From Streptomyces sp. CB02959 (GTDB lineage Bacteria; Actinomycetota; Actinomycetes; Streptomycetales; Streptomycetaceae): a stretch of DNA of 64,000 nt. Shown piece by piece: positions 34,012 through 42,462 of this stretch; positions within the stretch are counted from its first letter, which is position 1; each line of letters begins with the position of its first letter. The notes beneath the pieces were generated by a model. That model worked only from the letters and a program-made list of their open reading frames with translations, did not search any database and was not told the origin of the DNA. The stretch is from assembly GCF_002803155.1 (NCBI RefSeq), contig NZ_NNBP01000008.1, positions 248,001 through 312,000 on the forward strand, read 5' to 3'. The position numbers were made by a program, and so were the translations under genes.

Positions 34012-35145
34012 ATGCGCGTCCTCTTCGCCACCAACCCGCACATCGGCCACACCTTCCCGACCATCGCGCTGGCCTGGGCGCTGCGCTCCGCCGGGCACGA
34101 GGTCCTGCTCGCCACCACCGGCGACGGTCTGACCGCGGCCGGCGCCGGACTCCAGGTCGCCGACGTCGCCCCCGACTGCGACATGGCCGCCCTCCGCACC
34201 ACCATCGCCGCCGAATGCCCCGACATCGTCCGCCGGCTCACCGAGAACCCGCCCCGCGACCTCAGCCTGATGTCCGTGATGTGGGCCCGGATGGCCGCCG
34301 GCGAACTCGGCGACGGCACCGTCGAAGTGGCCCGCGCCTGGCGGCCCGACCTCGTCGTGCACTCCCAGATGTGGAGCGCCGGCACCCTGGCCGCCGCCGC
34401 GCTGGGCGTCCCCGCGGTCAGCCACGGCTACGGCTTCGCCCGCAGCGGCGACCTGGAGACCGCCCAGTTCACCGACCACATGGCCGACGCCCGGGAACGG
34501 CACACCGCCGCCCGGCTCCCCGCCCGCCTGGTCCTGGACGTGGCACCGCCCAGCATGGTCACCCCCGAGCCCGGCGGCCGCACCGTGCGCTACGTCCCCT
34601 ACAACGGCGGCGGCGTCCTCCCGCCCTGGCTGCTGGAGAACCCCGGTCGCCCCCGCATCGCGGTCACCCTGGGCACCATGGCGCCCAAGCTCACCGGCCT
34701 CGGCCCGGTCGAGCACCTGTTCCGCCACGCCCCCGACGTCGACGCCGAGTTCGTCCTCGCCCTGGGCGACATCGACCTCAGCTCCCTCGGCGACCTCCCG
34801 GCCAACGTCCGCCCCTGCGGTTGGCTGCCGCTCGGCGCCCTGCTGCCCACCTGCGCCGGCATCGTCCACCACGGCGGCGCCGGCACCACCATGACGGCGG
34901 CCGGCGCCGGCGTCCCGCAGCTGATGCTCCCCGACGGCGCCGACCGCCACATCAACGCCGACGCCGCCACCGCCCGCGGCCTGGCCCTGGCCGCGGCGCC
35001 CGAAGACCTCACCCCCGACCTGCTGCGCCGCCTGACCGAGGACGACAAGCTGGCCCACGCCGCCGCCGAGGTCCGCGCCGAGACCGCGACCCTGCCCGGC
35101 CCGGCGGACCTCGTCCCCGACCTCGTCCGGTTCGCCACCGCCTGA
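34012..35145 (+). CDS. family-1 (MGT/UGT-type) glycosyltransferase
   Basis: A 377-aa GT-B enzyme that moves a sugar from a nucleotide donor to a small-molecule acceptor. The N-terminal half begins MRVLFATNPHIGHTFPTIAL, the acceptor domain of macrolide-type glycosyltransferases. The C-terminal half has the donor-binding signature GIVHHGGAGTTMTA (about 285-298) followed by P.G.DR.INADAATARGLAL. It starts 12 bp after lnmO with an AGGAG site and is followed by lnmP, so it is embedded in an otherwise conserved leinamycin-type operon. Leinamycin itself is not glycosylated, so this gene points to a sugar-bearing product or to reversible sugar masking for self-protection. The donor is unknown; rmlA lies 8 kb downstream. 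Confidence 0.92.
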   Translation: MRVLFATNPHIGHTFPTIALAWALRSAGHEVLLATTGDGLTAAGAGLQVADVAPDCDMAALRTTIAAECPDIVRRLTENPPRDLSLMSVMWARMAAGELGDGTVEVARAWRPDLVVHSQMWSAGTLAAAALGVPAVSHGYGFARSGDLETAQFTDHMADARERHTAARLPARLVLDVAPPSMVTPEPGGRTVRYVPYNGGGVLPPWLLENPGRPRIAVTLGTMAPKLTGLGPVEHLFRHAPDVDAEFVLALGDIDLSSLGDLPANVRPCGWLPLGALLPTCAGIVHHGGAGTTMTAAGAGVPQLMLPDGADRHINADAATARGLALAAAPEDLTPDLLRRLTEDDKLAHAAAEVRAETATLPGPADLVPDLVRFATA

Positions 35146-35198
35146 CCCGGCGGCCCGGCCCCGCCCCACCCACCCAGCCATCACGAGGTGACAACCCC

Positions 35199-35462
35199 AT
35201 GTGGGACCAGCAGTTCGAGCAGCTCGTCCGGGACCGCCTGCCCGGCCTCGACCCCGGCACCCCGCTCACCGCGGACCTCTCGCTGCCCGCCTTCGGCCTC
35301 GACTCCATGGCCACCGTCGGCCTGATCGTCGCCCTGGAGGAGACCTACGGCCTCGCCCTGCCCGAGACCGTGATCGCCCCCGCCACCTTCGCCACCCCCG
35401 GTGCCATCTGGACGGCCCTGCGGCCGCTGATCACCGCCGCCGGCAGCGGAGCCGGCCGATGA
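35199..35462 (+). CDS. lnmP: discrete peptidyl/acyl carrier protein (LnmP homologue)
   Basis: An 87-aa free-standing carrier protein. The phosphopantetheine attachment serine is in FGLDSMATVGLIVALE (about residue 34). It overlaps the adenylation gene by ATGA, so the two are made together. In the leinamycin pathway LnmQ activates D-alanine and loads it on LnmP as the starter; here the same pairing implies a free-standing starter-loading pair. GAGGTG lies 8 to 13 bases upstream of the ATG. Confidence 0.9.
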   Translation: MWDQQFEQLVRDRLPGLDPGTPLTADLSLPAFGLDSMATVGLIVALEETYGLALPETVIAPATFATPGAIWTALRPLITAAGSGAGR

Positions 35463-37012
35463 CCACGGCCGGCCCGGACACCCCCGTCAAACGCCTCCAC
35501 CACTGGTTCCTCGACGGTCTGGCCCGCAACCCGCACGGCACCGCACTGCGCCTCAACGACCGCCGCTGGACCTACGACGAGGCCGACCGCACGGCCCGCT
35601 CCTGGGCAGCGGCCCTGCACACCGGGCCCCGCCCGCCCCGCCGCGTCGGCATCCTCGCCGCCAAGTCCGAGGAGAGCTACCTCGGTTTCCTCGCCGCCCT
35701 GTACGCGGGCGCCACCGCCGTCCCCCTCAACCCCGAGTACCCGGTCGCCCGCAACCAGGAGATCGCCGCGGCCGCCGCCCTCGACGCCCTCGTCGTCGAC
35801 CCGGCCGGCGCCGCGCAACTCGACGCGCTGGCCGCCGCCGCCCACCCCGCCGTCGTCCTCGCCCCCCGCCACGACCGGTGGGCCCCCGCCGCGGCCGGCA
35901 CCCCCGTCCGCGTCCCCGACCCCGCCGCCGACCACCCGCCGGCCACCGGCCCCGACGACGGCCCGGCCTACATCCTGTTCACCTCCGGCTCCACCGGCCG
36001 CCCCAAGGGCGTACCGATCCGGCACGGGAACATCTCCGCCTTCCTCGACGCGACCCTGCCGCGCTTCGACTTCGGCCCCGACGACACCTTCGGCCAGGTC
36101 TACGAGCTCACCTTCGACCTCTCGATGTTCGAGGTCTGGGCCGCCTGGGCTTCCGGCGCCTGCCTCACCGTCCTCAACCGCCTCCAGGCCCTCAACCCCC
36201 GCCGCTACCTCCGCGACCACCGCATCACGGTGTGGACCTCCACCCCGAGCCTGGTCGCCGCGGTCCGCACCCGCGACCTGCTCCGCCCCGGCGACCTGCC
36301 CGGCCTGCGCCACACGGTCTTCTGCGGCGAGCCGCTACCGGCCGAGAGCGCCGCGTACTGGTGCACGGTCGCCCCCCACACCGTCCTCGACAACCTCTAC
36401 GGCCCCACCGAACTCACCGTCGCCTGCACCGGCCACCGCTGGGACCCGGCCACCGACGCGCCCACCGGCACCGTCCCGATCGGCCGGCTCCACCCCGGCC
36501 TGCGCGGCCTCCTCCTCGACGAGGACGGCCGCACCGACGCCACCACCGGCGAACTCTGCGTCACCGGGCCCCAGATGTTCGACGGCTACCTCGACCCCGC
36601 CAACGACGCCGGCCGCTTCCTCGACCACGACGGCCACCGCTGGTACCGCACCGGCGACCGGGTCCGCCGCACCGCCGACGGCGGCCTGGTCCACCTCGGC
36701 CGCAGCGACGGCCAGGTCAAGATCCAGGGCTACCGCATCGAACTCTCCGAGGTGGAACGGGCGGTGCGCACCGCCGCCCCGCAGTCCGACGCCGCCGCCT
36801 TCGCCGTACCCGGCCCGGCCGGTCCGGTCCTGGTCGCGTTCGTCCTCGGCGAGGACACCCCGGACCTGACCGCACTCGCCAAGCGGCTCGCCGAACTCCT
36901 GCCGCCGTACATGCTCCCCAAGCACCTGTGGGCGCGGCCCGACCCGCCGCTCAACCCCAACGGCAAGACCGACCGGCTCCGCCTGCGCGCGGAGGCCGCC
37001 GACCGGATCTGA
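35459..37012 (+). CDS. lnmQ: stand-alone amino-acid adenylation enzyme (LnmQ homologue)
   Basis: A 517-aa ANL-superfamily enzyme that activates an amino acid as the adenylate and loads it on the neighbouring carrier protein. Core motifs: A3 ILFTSGSTGRPKG (about 165-178), A5 NLYGPTELT (about 310), A7 YRTGDRVRR (about 396), A8 region GRSDGQVKIQGYRIEL (about 415) and A10 NPNGKTDR with the catalytic lysine near the C-terminus. The A4 segment is FDLSMFEVWAAW. This begins with the aspartate that normally binds the substrate amino group, but the rest does not let me name the amino acid. By position the substrate should be the chain starter (D-alanine in leinamycin). It is the last plus-strand gene before a bidirectional terminator. 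Confidence 0.9.
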   Translation: MTTAGPDTPVKRLHHWFLDGLARNPHGTALRLNDRRWTYDEADRTARSWAAALHTGPRPPRRVGILAAKSEESYLGFLAALYAGATAVPLNPEYPVARNQEIAAAAALDALVVDPAGAAQLDALAAAAHPAVVLAPRHDRWAPAAAGTPVRVPDPAADHPPATGPDDGPAYILFTSGSTGRPKGVPIRHGNISAFLDATLPRFDFGPDDTFGQVYELTFDLSMFEVWAAWASGACLTVLNRLQALNPRRYLRDHRITVWTSTPSLVAAVRTRDLLRPGDLPGLRHTVFCGEPLPAESAAYWCTVAPHTVLDNLYGPTELTVACTGHRWDPATDAPTGTVPIGRLHPGLRGLLLDEDGRTDATTGELCVTGPQMFDGYLDPANDAGRFLDHDGHRWYRTGDRVRRTADGGLVHLGRSDGQVKIQGYRIELSEVERAVRTAAPQSDAAAFAVPGPAGPVLVAFVLGEDTPDLTALAKRLAELLPPYMLPKHLWARPDPPLNPNGKTDRLRLRAEAADRI

Positions 37013-37020
37013 GCAACGCG

Positions 37021-37057
37021 ATACGGGGCAGATCGGGAATCCCGGTCCGCCCCGTAC
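37021..37057. terminator. bidirectional hairpin terminator between convergent operons
   Basis: An 8-bp outer stem TACGGGGC (37022-37029) / GCCCCGTA (37049-37056) continues into an inner stem GATCGGGA / TCCCGGTC with one G-T pair. It lies between the stop of lnmQ and the stop of the convergent ABC transporter gene, where a two-way terminator is expected. Confidence 0.75.
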
Positions 37058-37092
37058 GTGTGCCCGCGGCACGGATATGACGCGTTGTCGGT

Positions 37093-38853
37093 TCAGCCCG
37101 GGGTGAGGCGGGGGGCCGCCGCCACCACCTCCCGCGTCCAGGCGTGGCGGGGCGCACCCAGCACCTCGGCCGCCGGACCGTCCTCGACCACCCCGCCCCG
37201 GTCCAGCACCAGCACCCGGTCCGCCAGCCGCGCCACCACCCCCAGGTCATGGCTGACCAGCAGCAGCCCCAGGCCCAGGTCCCGGCGCAGCTCCGCCAGC
37301 AGCCGCAGGATCTCCGCCTGGACCCGGACGTCCAGGCTCGCCGTGATCTCGTCGCACAGCAGCACCTCGGGCCCGGCCGCCAGCGCCCGGGCCAGTGCCA
37401 CCCGCTGCCGCTGGCCGCCGGACAGCCCGCCCGGCAGCCGGTCCGCGCACTCCGCCGACAGCCCCACCAGCCCCAGCAGCCGCCGGGTCTCGCCGGCCGC
37501 CGCGTCCCGGTCCAGACCGCGCAGCACCCGCAGCGGGCGGGCGATCGCCGCGGCCACCGTGCGCCGCGGATTGAGCGAACCGGTCGCGTCCTGCGCGATC
37601 AGCTGCACCCACCGCCGCTGCGCGACCGACCGGTCCCGCAGCCGCGGGGCCACCGGCGCCCCGGCGAGCTCCACCACGCCCTGATCCGGCCGGTGGTGCC
37701 CGCTCAGACACCGCACCAGCGTCGTCTTCCCGGTCCCCGAGGCCCCCAGCAGCGCGACGCACTCGCCCCGCGCGACGGCGAACGACACCCCCGCGGCGGT
37801 GGTCACCCGGCGCGCGCCGCGGCCGTGCCCGGCCCGCAGCCCGCGGACCGCCAGCACCGGACCGGCACCCGCCGGACCACCGGCCGTCCGGGCCGACGGC
37901 CCGCCGGCGGGGGAGCGGTCCGGCCGGTCGCGCACCGCCTCCGCCACGTCCGGTACCGCCCGCACCAGCTCCGCCGTGTACGCCGCCCGCGGCCGGTGCA
38001 GCACCTCGTCCACCGGGCCGTCCTCCACCAACCGGCCGCCGCGCAGCACCGCCAGCCGGTCGGTGAGCCGGGCCGCGGCGGGCAGGTCGTGGGTGATGAA
38101 CACCAGCGTCAGCCCGCGCTCCGCGGCCAGCCGGCCGATCTCGTCGAGCACCCGGCGCCGGGTCAGCACGTCCAGACCGGTGGTCGGCTCGTCGAGCACC
38201 GCCACGGCCGGATCGGCCGCCAACAGCCGCCCCAGCGCCAGCCGTTGCTGCTGACCACCGGACAGCTCGTGCGGGAAGCGCCGCAGGAAGTCCCGTCCGG
38301 CGGGCAGCCCGACGCTCTCCAGCGTCCGGGCCACCGCTTGCGCGGAGCGCTCCGGGGCCAGTTCGCCGATCAGCGCGCCCACCCGCATCGTCGGCGTGAG
38401 CGCCCCCGCCGGGTCCTGCGGCAGATACCCCACCGTGTGCCGCCGCACCGCCCGCAGTTCGCGGCCGGACAGCGCCGCCAGGTCCCGCCCGGCCACCCGG
38501 ACCCGGCCCGCGGTGATCCGCAGACCGGCCGCGGCGCCGCCGTCGGCCGGCCGCAGGGCGCCGAGCAGCGCCATCGCCAGCGTGGTCTTCCCGGACCCGG
38601 ACTCACCCACCACGCCGAGCGCCTCCCCGGACCGCACCCGCAGGGACAGACCGTCGAGCACGGGCCGCCCCCGGGGGTCGGCGACAGTCAGCGCCTCGAT
38701 GTCGAGCAGCGGTGCGTCCCGGTGTCCGCCGGGCCGGGCGCGCTCCCCGCGCACGGCGCGAACGGTGCCCCCGGTGCCCCCGGTGTCCCCGGTGTCCCCG
38801 GAGCTTCCGGAGCCCCCGGTGCCCGCAGTCCCCACAATGCCCACAGTGCTCAC
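37093..38853 (-). CDS. fused oligopeptide-type ABC transporter, two ATP-binding domains (DppD-DppF type)
   Basis: A 586-aa cytoplasmic ATPase with two complete ABC domains. The N-terminal one (about 40-270) has Walker A GESGSGKTT, signature LSGGQQQRLALGRLLAA and Walker B VAVLDEPTT. The C-terminal one (about 335-580) has Walker A GASGTGKTT, signature LSGGQRQRVALARALAA and Walker B VLLCDEITAS. It powers the two permeases encoded just upstream. The GTG start overlaps the permease stop as GTGA. The first 40 residues are a Gly/Thr/Ser-rich repeat (GGTGGT type) encoded by CCCCCGGTG-like units at about 38765-38822. In leinamycin-type clusters transporter genes follow lnmQ; substrate and direction are not evident from sequence. 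Confidence 0.92.
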   Translation of the reverse strand: MSTVGIVGTAGTGGSGSSGDTGDTGGTGGTVRAVRGERARPGGHRDAPLLDIEALTVADPRGRPVLDGLSLRVRSGEALGVVGESGSGKTTLAMALLGALRPADGGAAAGLRITAGRVRVAGRDLAALSGRELRAVRRHTVGYLPQDPAGALTPTMRVGALIGELAPERSAQAVARTLESVGLPAGRDFLRRFPHELSGGQQQRLALGRLLAADPAVAVLDEPTTGLDVLTRRRVLDEIGRLAAERGLTLVFITHDLPAAARLTDRLAVLRGGRLVEDGPVDEVLHRPRAAYTAELVRAVPDVAEAVRDRPDRSPAGGPSARTAGGPAGAGPVLAVRGLRAGHGRGARRVTTAAGVSFAVARGECVALLGASGTGKTTLVRCLSGHHRPDQGVVELAGAPVAPRLRDRSVAQRRWVQLIAQDATGSLNPRRTVAAAIARPLRVLRGLDRDAAAGETRRLLGLVGLSAECADRLPGGLSGGQRQRVALARALAAGPEVLLCDEITASLDVRVQAEILRLLAELRRDLGLGLLLVSHDLGVVARLADRVLVLDRGGVVEDGPAAEVLGAPRHAWTREVVAAAPRLTPG

Positions 38854-39719
38854 GGTGCGATCCTCGCGGTCAGTCGGTCCAGGCCGAGGTTGACGGAGAC
38901 GGTGAGGACGGCCAGCCCGGCCGCCGGGGCCGCCACGCCCCAGGGCGCCAGCGTCACGCCCTCCATGTTCTGGCTGATCATCGCGCCCCAGTCGGGACTG
39001 TCCGGCCCGAAGCCGAGGAAGCCCGCCGAGGCGGTCAGGGCCACCGCGACGGCCAGCCGGGTGCCGGCGTCGGCGAGCACCGGGCGCACGATGTTCGGCA
39101 CGATCTCCCGGGCCATCACCGCCACCGGCCCGTCCCCGAGGGCCACCGCCTGGTCCACGTAACCGGCGTGCAGAACCTGCGCGGTGGCGGCCCGTGCCAC
39201 CCGGGACACGAACGGCACCCCGGTCACCGCCACCGCGGTCACCAGCGTCCCGGTGTGGTAGCCCCAGCCGTACAGCAGCACCAGCAGCACCAGTACCGGC
39301 GGCAGCGCCAGCAGCAGGGTGTCCAGCCGTGCGACCAGCGCCGCCGGCCGGCGACCGGCATACGCCGCCAGGACGCCGATCGCCGTCCCCAGCACGGTGG
39401 TGACGGCGGTGGCAAGCAGCGGGATCAGCACCAGCGGCCGTCCACCGGCCAGGAACCGGGCCCACACGTCCCGGCCCGCGCCGTCCGTCCCCAGCAGCCC
39501 CGCGCCGTGCGTCTCGTAGGGGGCCGCGACGATGCGACCGGGATCCAGCGGCGCCAGCCACGGGCCGGCCACCGCGAGCACCACCACCGCCAGCAGCGGG
39601 AGGAGCGGCAGCAGCGCCCGCACCGCACCGGCCGGCCGGTGCCGCCCGGTGCGGTGCGGGCGCGCCGGGTCCGGCGGCGGACCGGGTTCGCGCAGCCGCG
39701 CTGCCCGCACCGTGCTCAT
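38850..39719 (-). CDS. peptide-type ABC transporter permease (DppC-like)
   Basis: A 289-aa inner-membrane permease. The N-terminal membrane segment is rich in Leu/Val (ALLPLLPLLAVVVLAVAGPWLA, split by prolines) and is followed by the LLGTDGAGRDVWARFLAGG motif typical of DppC/OppC proteins. The binding-protein-dependent transport loop reads QAVALGDGPVAVMAREIVPNIVRP. It overlaps its neighbours by ATGA upstream and GTGA downstream, so the four-gene operon is translationally coupled. Confidence 0.9.
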   Translation of the reverse strand: MSTVRAARLREPGPPPDPARPHRTGRHRPAGAVRALLPLLPLLAVVVLAVAGPWLAPLDPGRIVAAPYETHGAGLLGTDGAGRDVWARFLAGGRPLVLIPLLATAVTTVLGTAIGVLAAYAGRRPAALVARLDTLLLALPPVLVLLVLLYGWGYHTGTLVTAVAVTGVPFVSRVARAATAQVLHAGYVDQAVALGDGPVAVMAREIVPNIVRPVLADAGTRLAVAVALTASAGFLGFGPDSPDWGAMISQNMEGVTLAPWGVAAPAAGLAVLTVSVNLGLDRLTARIAP

Positions 39720-40711
39720 CGCGCCCTCCGCAGCCGCGGATCGACCGCCATCCCCACCAGGTCGGCCAGCACCAGCCCGCCGACCACCGCGGCCGCCATC
39801 AGCAGCCCGACGCCCTCCAGCACCGCACTGTCGTGGTGCTCCACCGCCGCCACCAACTCCCTTGACAATCCTGGATAGTTGAAGACCTGCTCGACCACCG
39901 CGGTACCGCCGACCAGGGCGCCCGCCAGCCAGCCGAAGACCTGCGCACAGGGCCCGGCGGCGGTCGGCAGCAGATGCCGTACCACCACCCGCCGCTCGCT
40001 CAGCCCGGCCAGCCGCGCCGCCGCCACATGCGGGGCCGCCGCGGCATCGGCCACCGCCGCCCGCACCATCCGGCTCGCCCATGCCGCCGAGAACAGCGTC
40101 AGCGCCGCGACCGGCAGCACCAGCACCTCCGGCCGGGCCAGCGGCGACGCCCCGAACGGCACCAGCGACACTGCGGGCAGCACCCCCAGCCACGACGCGC
40201 ACACCAGCACCAGGATCCCCGCGGTCACGAACTGGGGGAGCGACACCAGCACCACCGCCCCGCCCGACAGCACCCGGTCCAGCCGCCCGCCCGGCCGCAG
40301 CCCGGCGGCCAGTCCGACCGCCAGTGCCAGCAGTACCGTCAGCGCCGCGCACAGCCCCACCAGCAGCAGGGTGTCCGCCAGCGGCCCGGCGATGATCGCG
40401 CGCACCGGACGCCCGTCCGCGGTGCTCCGCCCCAGGTCCCCGCCGAGCGCCGCCCCGATCCAGTCCGCGTACCGCACCACCAGGGGGCGGTCCAGGCCCA
40501 ACTGGGCGCGTAACTGCGTGAGTTGACCTGCCGTGGCGGAGCCGCCGAGGGCCGACGCCGCGGCGTCCCCGGGCAGCACCTCCGCCGCCGCGAACAGCAC
40601 CGCCGACGCGGCCAGCAGGGTCGCCGCGGCACCGGCCAGCCGCCGCCCGCACGCCACCGCCGGCGGCACCAGCGACCACCGCCGCACCCCGCGCGCCCGC
40701 GGCCCGTTCAT
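39716..40711 (-). CDS. peptide-type ABC transporter permease (DppB-like)
   Basis: A 331-aa inner-membrane permease with about six hydrophobic segments. The start of the mature region, ASAVLFAAAEVLPGDAAAS, and the LRAQLGLDRPLVVRYADWIG motif are typical of DppB/OppB. The EAA-type loop reads HVAAARLAGLSERRVVVRHLLPTA. The ATG at 40711 overlaps the stop of the upstream solute-binding protein gene (ATGA). It pairs with the DppC-like permease and the fused ATPase downstream. Confidence 0.9.
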   Translation of the reverse strand: MNGPRARGVRRWSLVPPAVACGRRLAGAAATLLAASAVLFAAAEVLPGDAAASALGGSATAGQLTQLRAQLGLDRPLVVRYADWIGAALGGDLGRSTADGRPVRAIIAGPLADTLLLVGLCAALTVLLALAVGLAAGLRPGGRLDRVLSGGAVVLVSLPQFVTAGILVLVCASWLGVLPAVSLVPFGASPLARPEVLVLPVAALTLFSAAWASRMVRAAVADAAAAPHVAAARLAGLSERRVVVRHLLPTAAGPCAQVFGWLAGALVGGTAVVEQVFNYPGLSRELVAAVEHHDSAVLEGVGLLMAAAVVGGLVLADLVGMAVDPRLRRAR

Positions 40712-42252
40712 CCGCGTACCGCCGCCCGTGCGAACAGCGGCACCGACTGGCTGACCGCCACCCCCGACAGTCCGGGCACCGCGGCGTCCACCTGCTCCTG
40801 GAACCCCCACAGCAGATCCCCGCCGGAGGCGTACAGCCCCTGCTGGATCGCCGCGAAGCGCGCCGCCCGGCGGTCGTCGTCCACCGTCGCCTGGGCCGCC
40901 GCGAGCCGTTTCCAGTGGTCCTCGGCCAGGCCCGTGACGTTGAAGAACGCGCCCTTGGAAGTGGTCGCCGACAGGTGTACCGCGGCCGGCCGGTTGGTGT
41001 AGTAGAAGGTCTGGAACGGCGCCCGGGCCAGCCCGGGAAGATCCGCGTAATAGGTGTCCGCCGGAACCTGCTCCACGTTCAACGCAACGCCGGCGTCCCG
41101 GAGTTGCTGGCCGAACAGGCGGGCCGCCGTGACGAGGCCGGGCACCGTGTCCGCCGCCCGCAGGGTCAGTTCGCGCACCCCCGCGCGGGCGAACAGCCGC
41201 CGCGCCTCGGCGACCTCCCGCCGCCGCGGCCCCGCCCCGGCGGCGTAACCGGGCAACTCCTTGCCCACCAGGTCGTCGCCCCGAGTGCCCAGTCCCTCCA
41301 GCACCCGCCCCACCAGCGCGTCCCGGTCGGCCGCCAGCCGTACCGCGCGCCGCACGTCCGGATCGTCGAACGGCGCCAGCCGCGCGTTCATCGCGAACGA
41401 CAGCGCGTTGGAGTTGGCGGCGCCGCCGCGCAGGATCCGCACCCCCGGGTCGGCCCGCTCGGCCCGCGCCCCGGTCGCCGAGATCCCCATCGCATAGTCG
41501 ATCTGGCCACTCTTCAGCGCGTTCAGCCGGGCCGCCGGATCGGCGATCCGCACCAGCTCGATCCGCTCGAACGACGGCCGCCCGCCCCAGTAGCCGCGGT
41601 TCGCCACCAGCCGCAGGTTCTTCCCGTCGTTCTCCTCCAGGCGGTACGGACCCGAGCCGATGCCCTTGGTGAAGTCCCGGGTCCCCTCGGGGAACACCGG
41701 CGAGAACACCACCAGCACCGACTCCCGGAAGTCCCCCCGCGGCCGGTGCAGCCCCACCCGCAGCGTGGTCGCGTCCACCACCTTGATCCGCGCCGGATCC
41801 AGATCGGCGAAGACCGAGGCGCGCTTGGACGGCGGGGCCGCCAGCGTCCGCAGCGAGTACGCCACGTCCGCGGCCCGCACCGGCGCCCCGTCGTGGAAGA
41901 CCGCGTGCTCGTGCAGGCGGACGGTCCACTCGGTGGCGTCCGCGTTCGGCTCCACCGACCGCGCCAGCCCCGGCACGTACCGGCCGCCCTGCAGATACAT
42001 CAGCGAGTCGTAGACGTGGTACAGCGCCACATAACTGGCACCGAACCCCGCATCGCGCGGATCCAGCCCGGTGCTGCCGGTGGCGTCGCCGGCCCCGACC
42101 CGCAGCAGCGCCCCGTCGGCCGCCACCGACGCCGAGCCGCCGCCCCGCGCTCCGCTGCACGCCGACAGCGCCCCGGCGCCCGCGGAGGCTCCCGCGGCGG
42201 CCGCGGTCCATTGCAAGAAGCGGCGTCGAGCGACGCCGGAAACCCGGGACAT
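40708..42252 (-). CDS. Tat-exported lipoprotein, family-5 (peptide-type) solute-binding protein
   Basis: A 514-aa extracytoplasmic binding protein of the SBP_bac_5 type. The N-terminus has a twin-arginine motif RRRFLQ and a lipobox LSAC, so it should be exported folded and anchored by lipid. The body shows family signatures such as DPRDAGFGASYVALYHVYDSLM, WTVRLHEHAVFHDGAPVRAADV (each quoted in part) and GSGPYRLEEND. I chose ATG 42252 (GGAGC upstream) over the longer open frame, since this places the Tat motif at the N-terminus. It is the first gene of the transporter operon and diverges from rmlA across a 210-bp gap that should hold both promoters. The ligand cannot be told from sequence. Confidence 0.92.
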   Translation of the reverse strand: MSRVSGVARRRFLQWTAAAAGASAGAGALSACSGARGGGSASVAADGALLRVGAGDATGSTGLDPRDAGFGASYVALYHVYDSLMYLQGGRYVPGLARSVEPNADATEWTVRLHEHAVFHDGAPVRAADVAYSLRTLAAPPSKRASVFADLDPARIKVVDATTLRVGLHRPRGDFRESVLVVFSPVFPEGTRDFTKGIGSGPYRLEENDGKNLRLVANRGYWGGRPSFERIELVRIADPAARLNALKSGQIDYAMGISATGARAERADPGVRILRGGAANSNALSFAMNARLAPFDDPDVRRAVRLAADRDALVGRVLEGLGTRGDDLVGKELPGYAAGAGPRRREVAEARRLFARAGVRELTLRAADTVPGLVTAARLFGQQLRDAGVALNVEQVPADTYYADLPGLARAPFQTFYYTNRPAAVHLSATTSKGAFFNVTGLAEDHWKRLAAAQATVDDDRRAARFAAIQQGLYASGGDLLWGFQEQVDAAVPGLSGVAVSQSVPLFARAAVRG

Positions 42253-42462
42253 GGCAGTTCGGCTCCTCGGACACGGGGACGGATCCCCCGAGCCTGGGCG
42301 CGCCGCCAGCGGCCGTCTGCTCAACTTTGCACGCCCGCGCCGCCGTTCGTCCCGCGCGCCCGGCACCGATCGGCCGCCCAGGCGCCGCGTACCGCCCGAT
42401 GCTCAGTTATGAGCGGAGCGCCCGCGAGCGGGCCGGGAACATCGGCCCCGGAGGTGGCTCTT

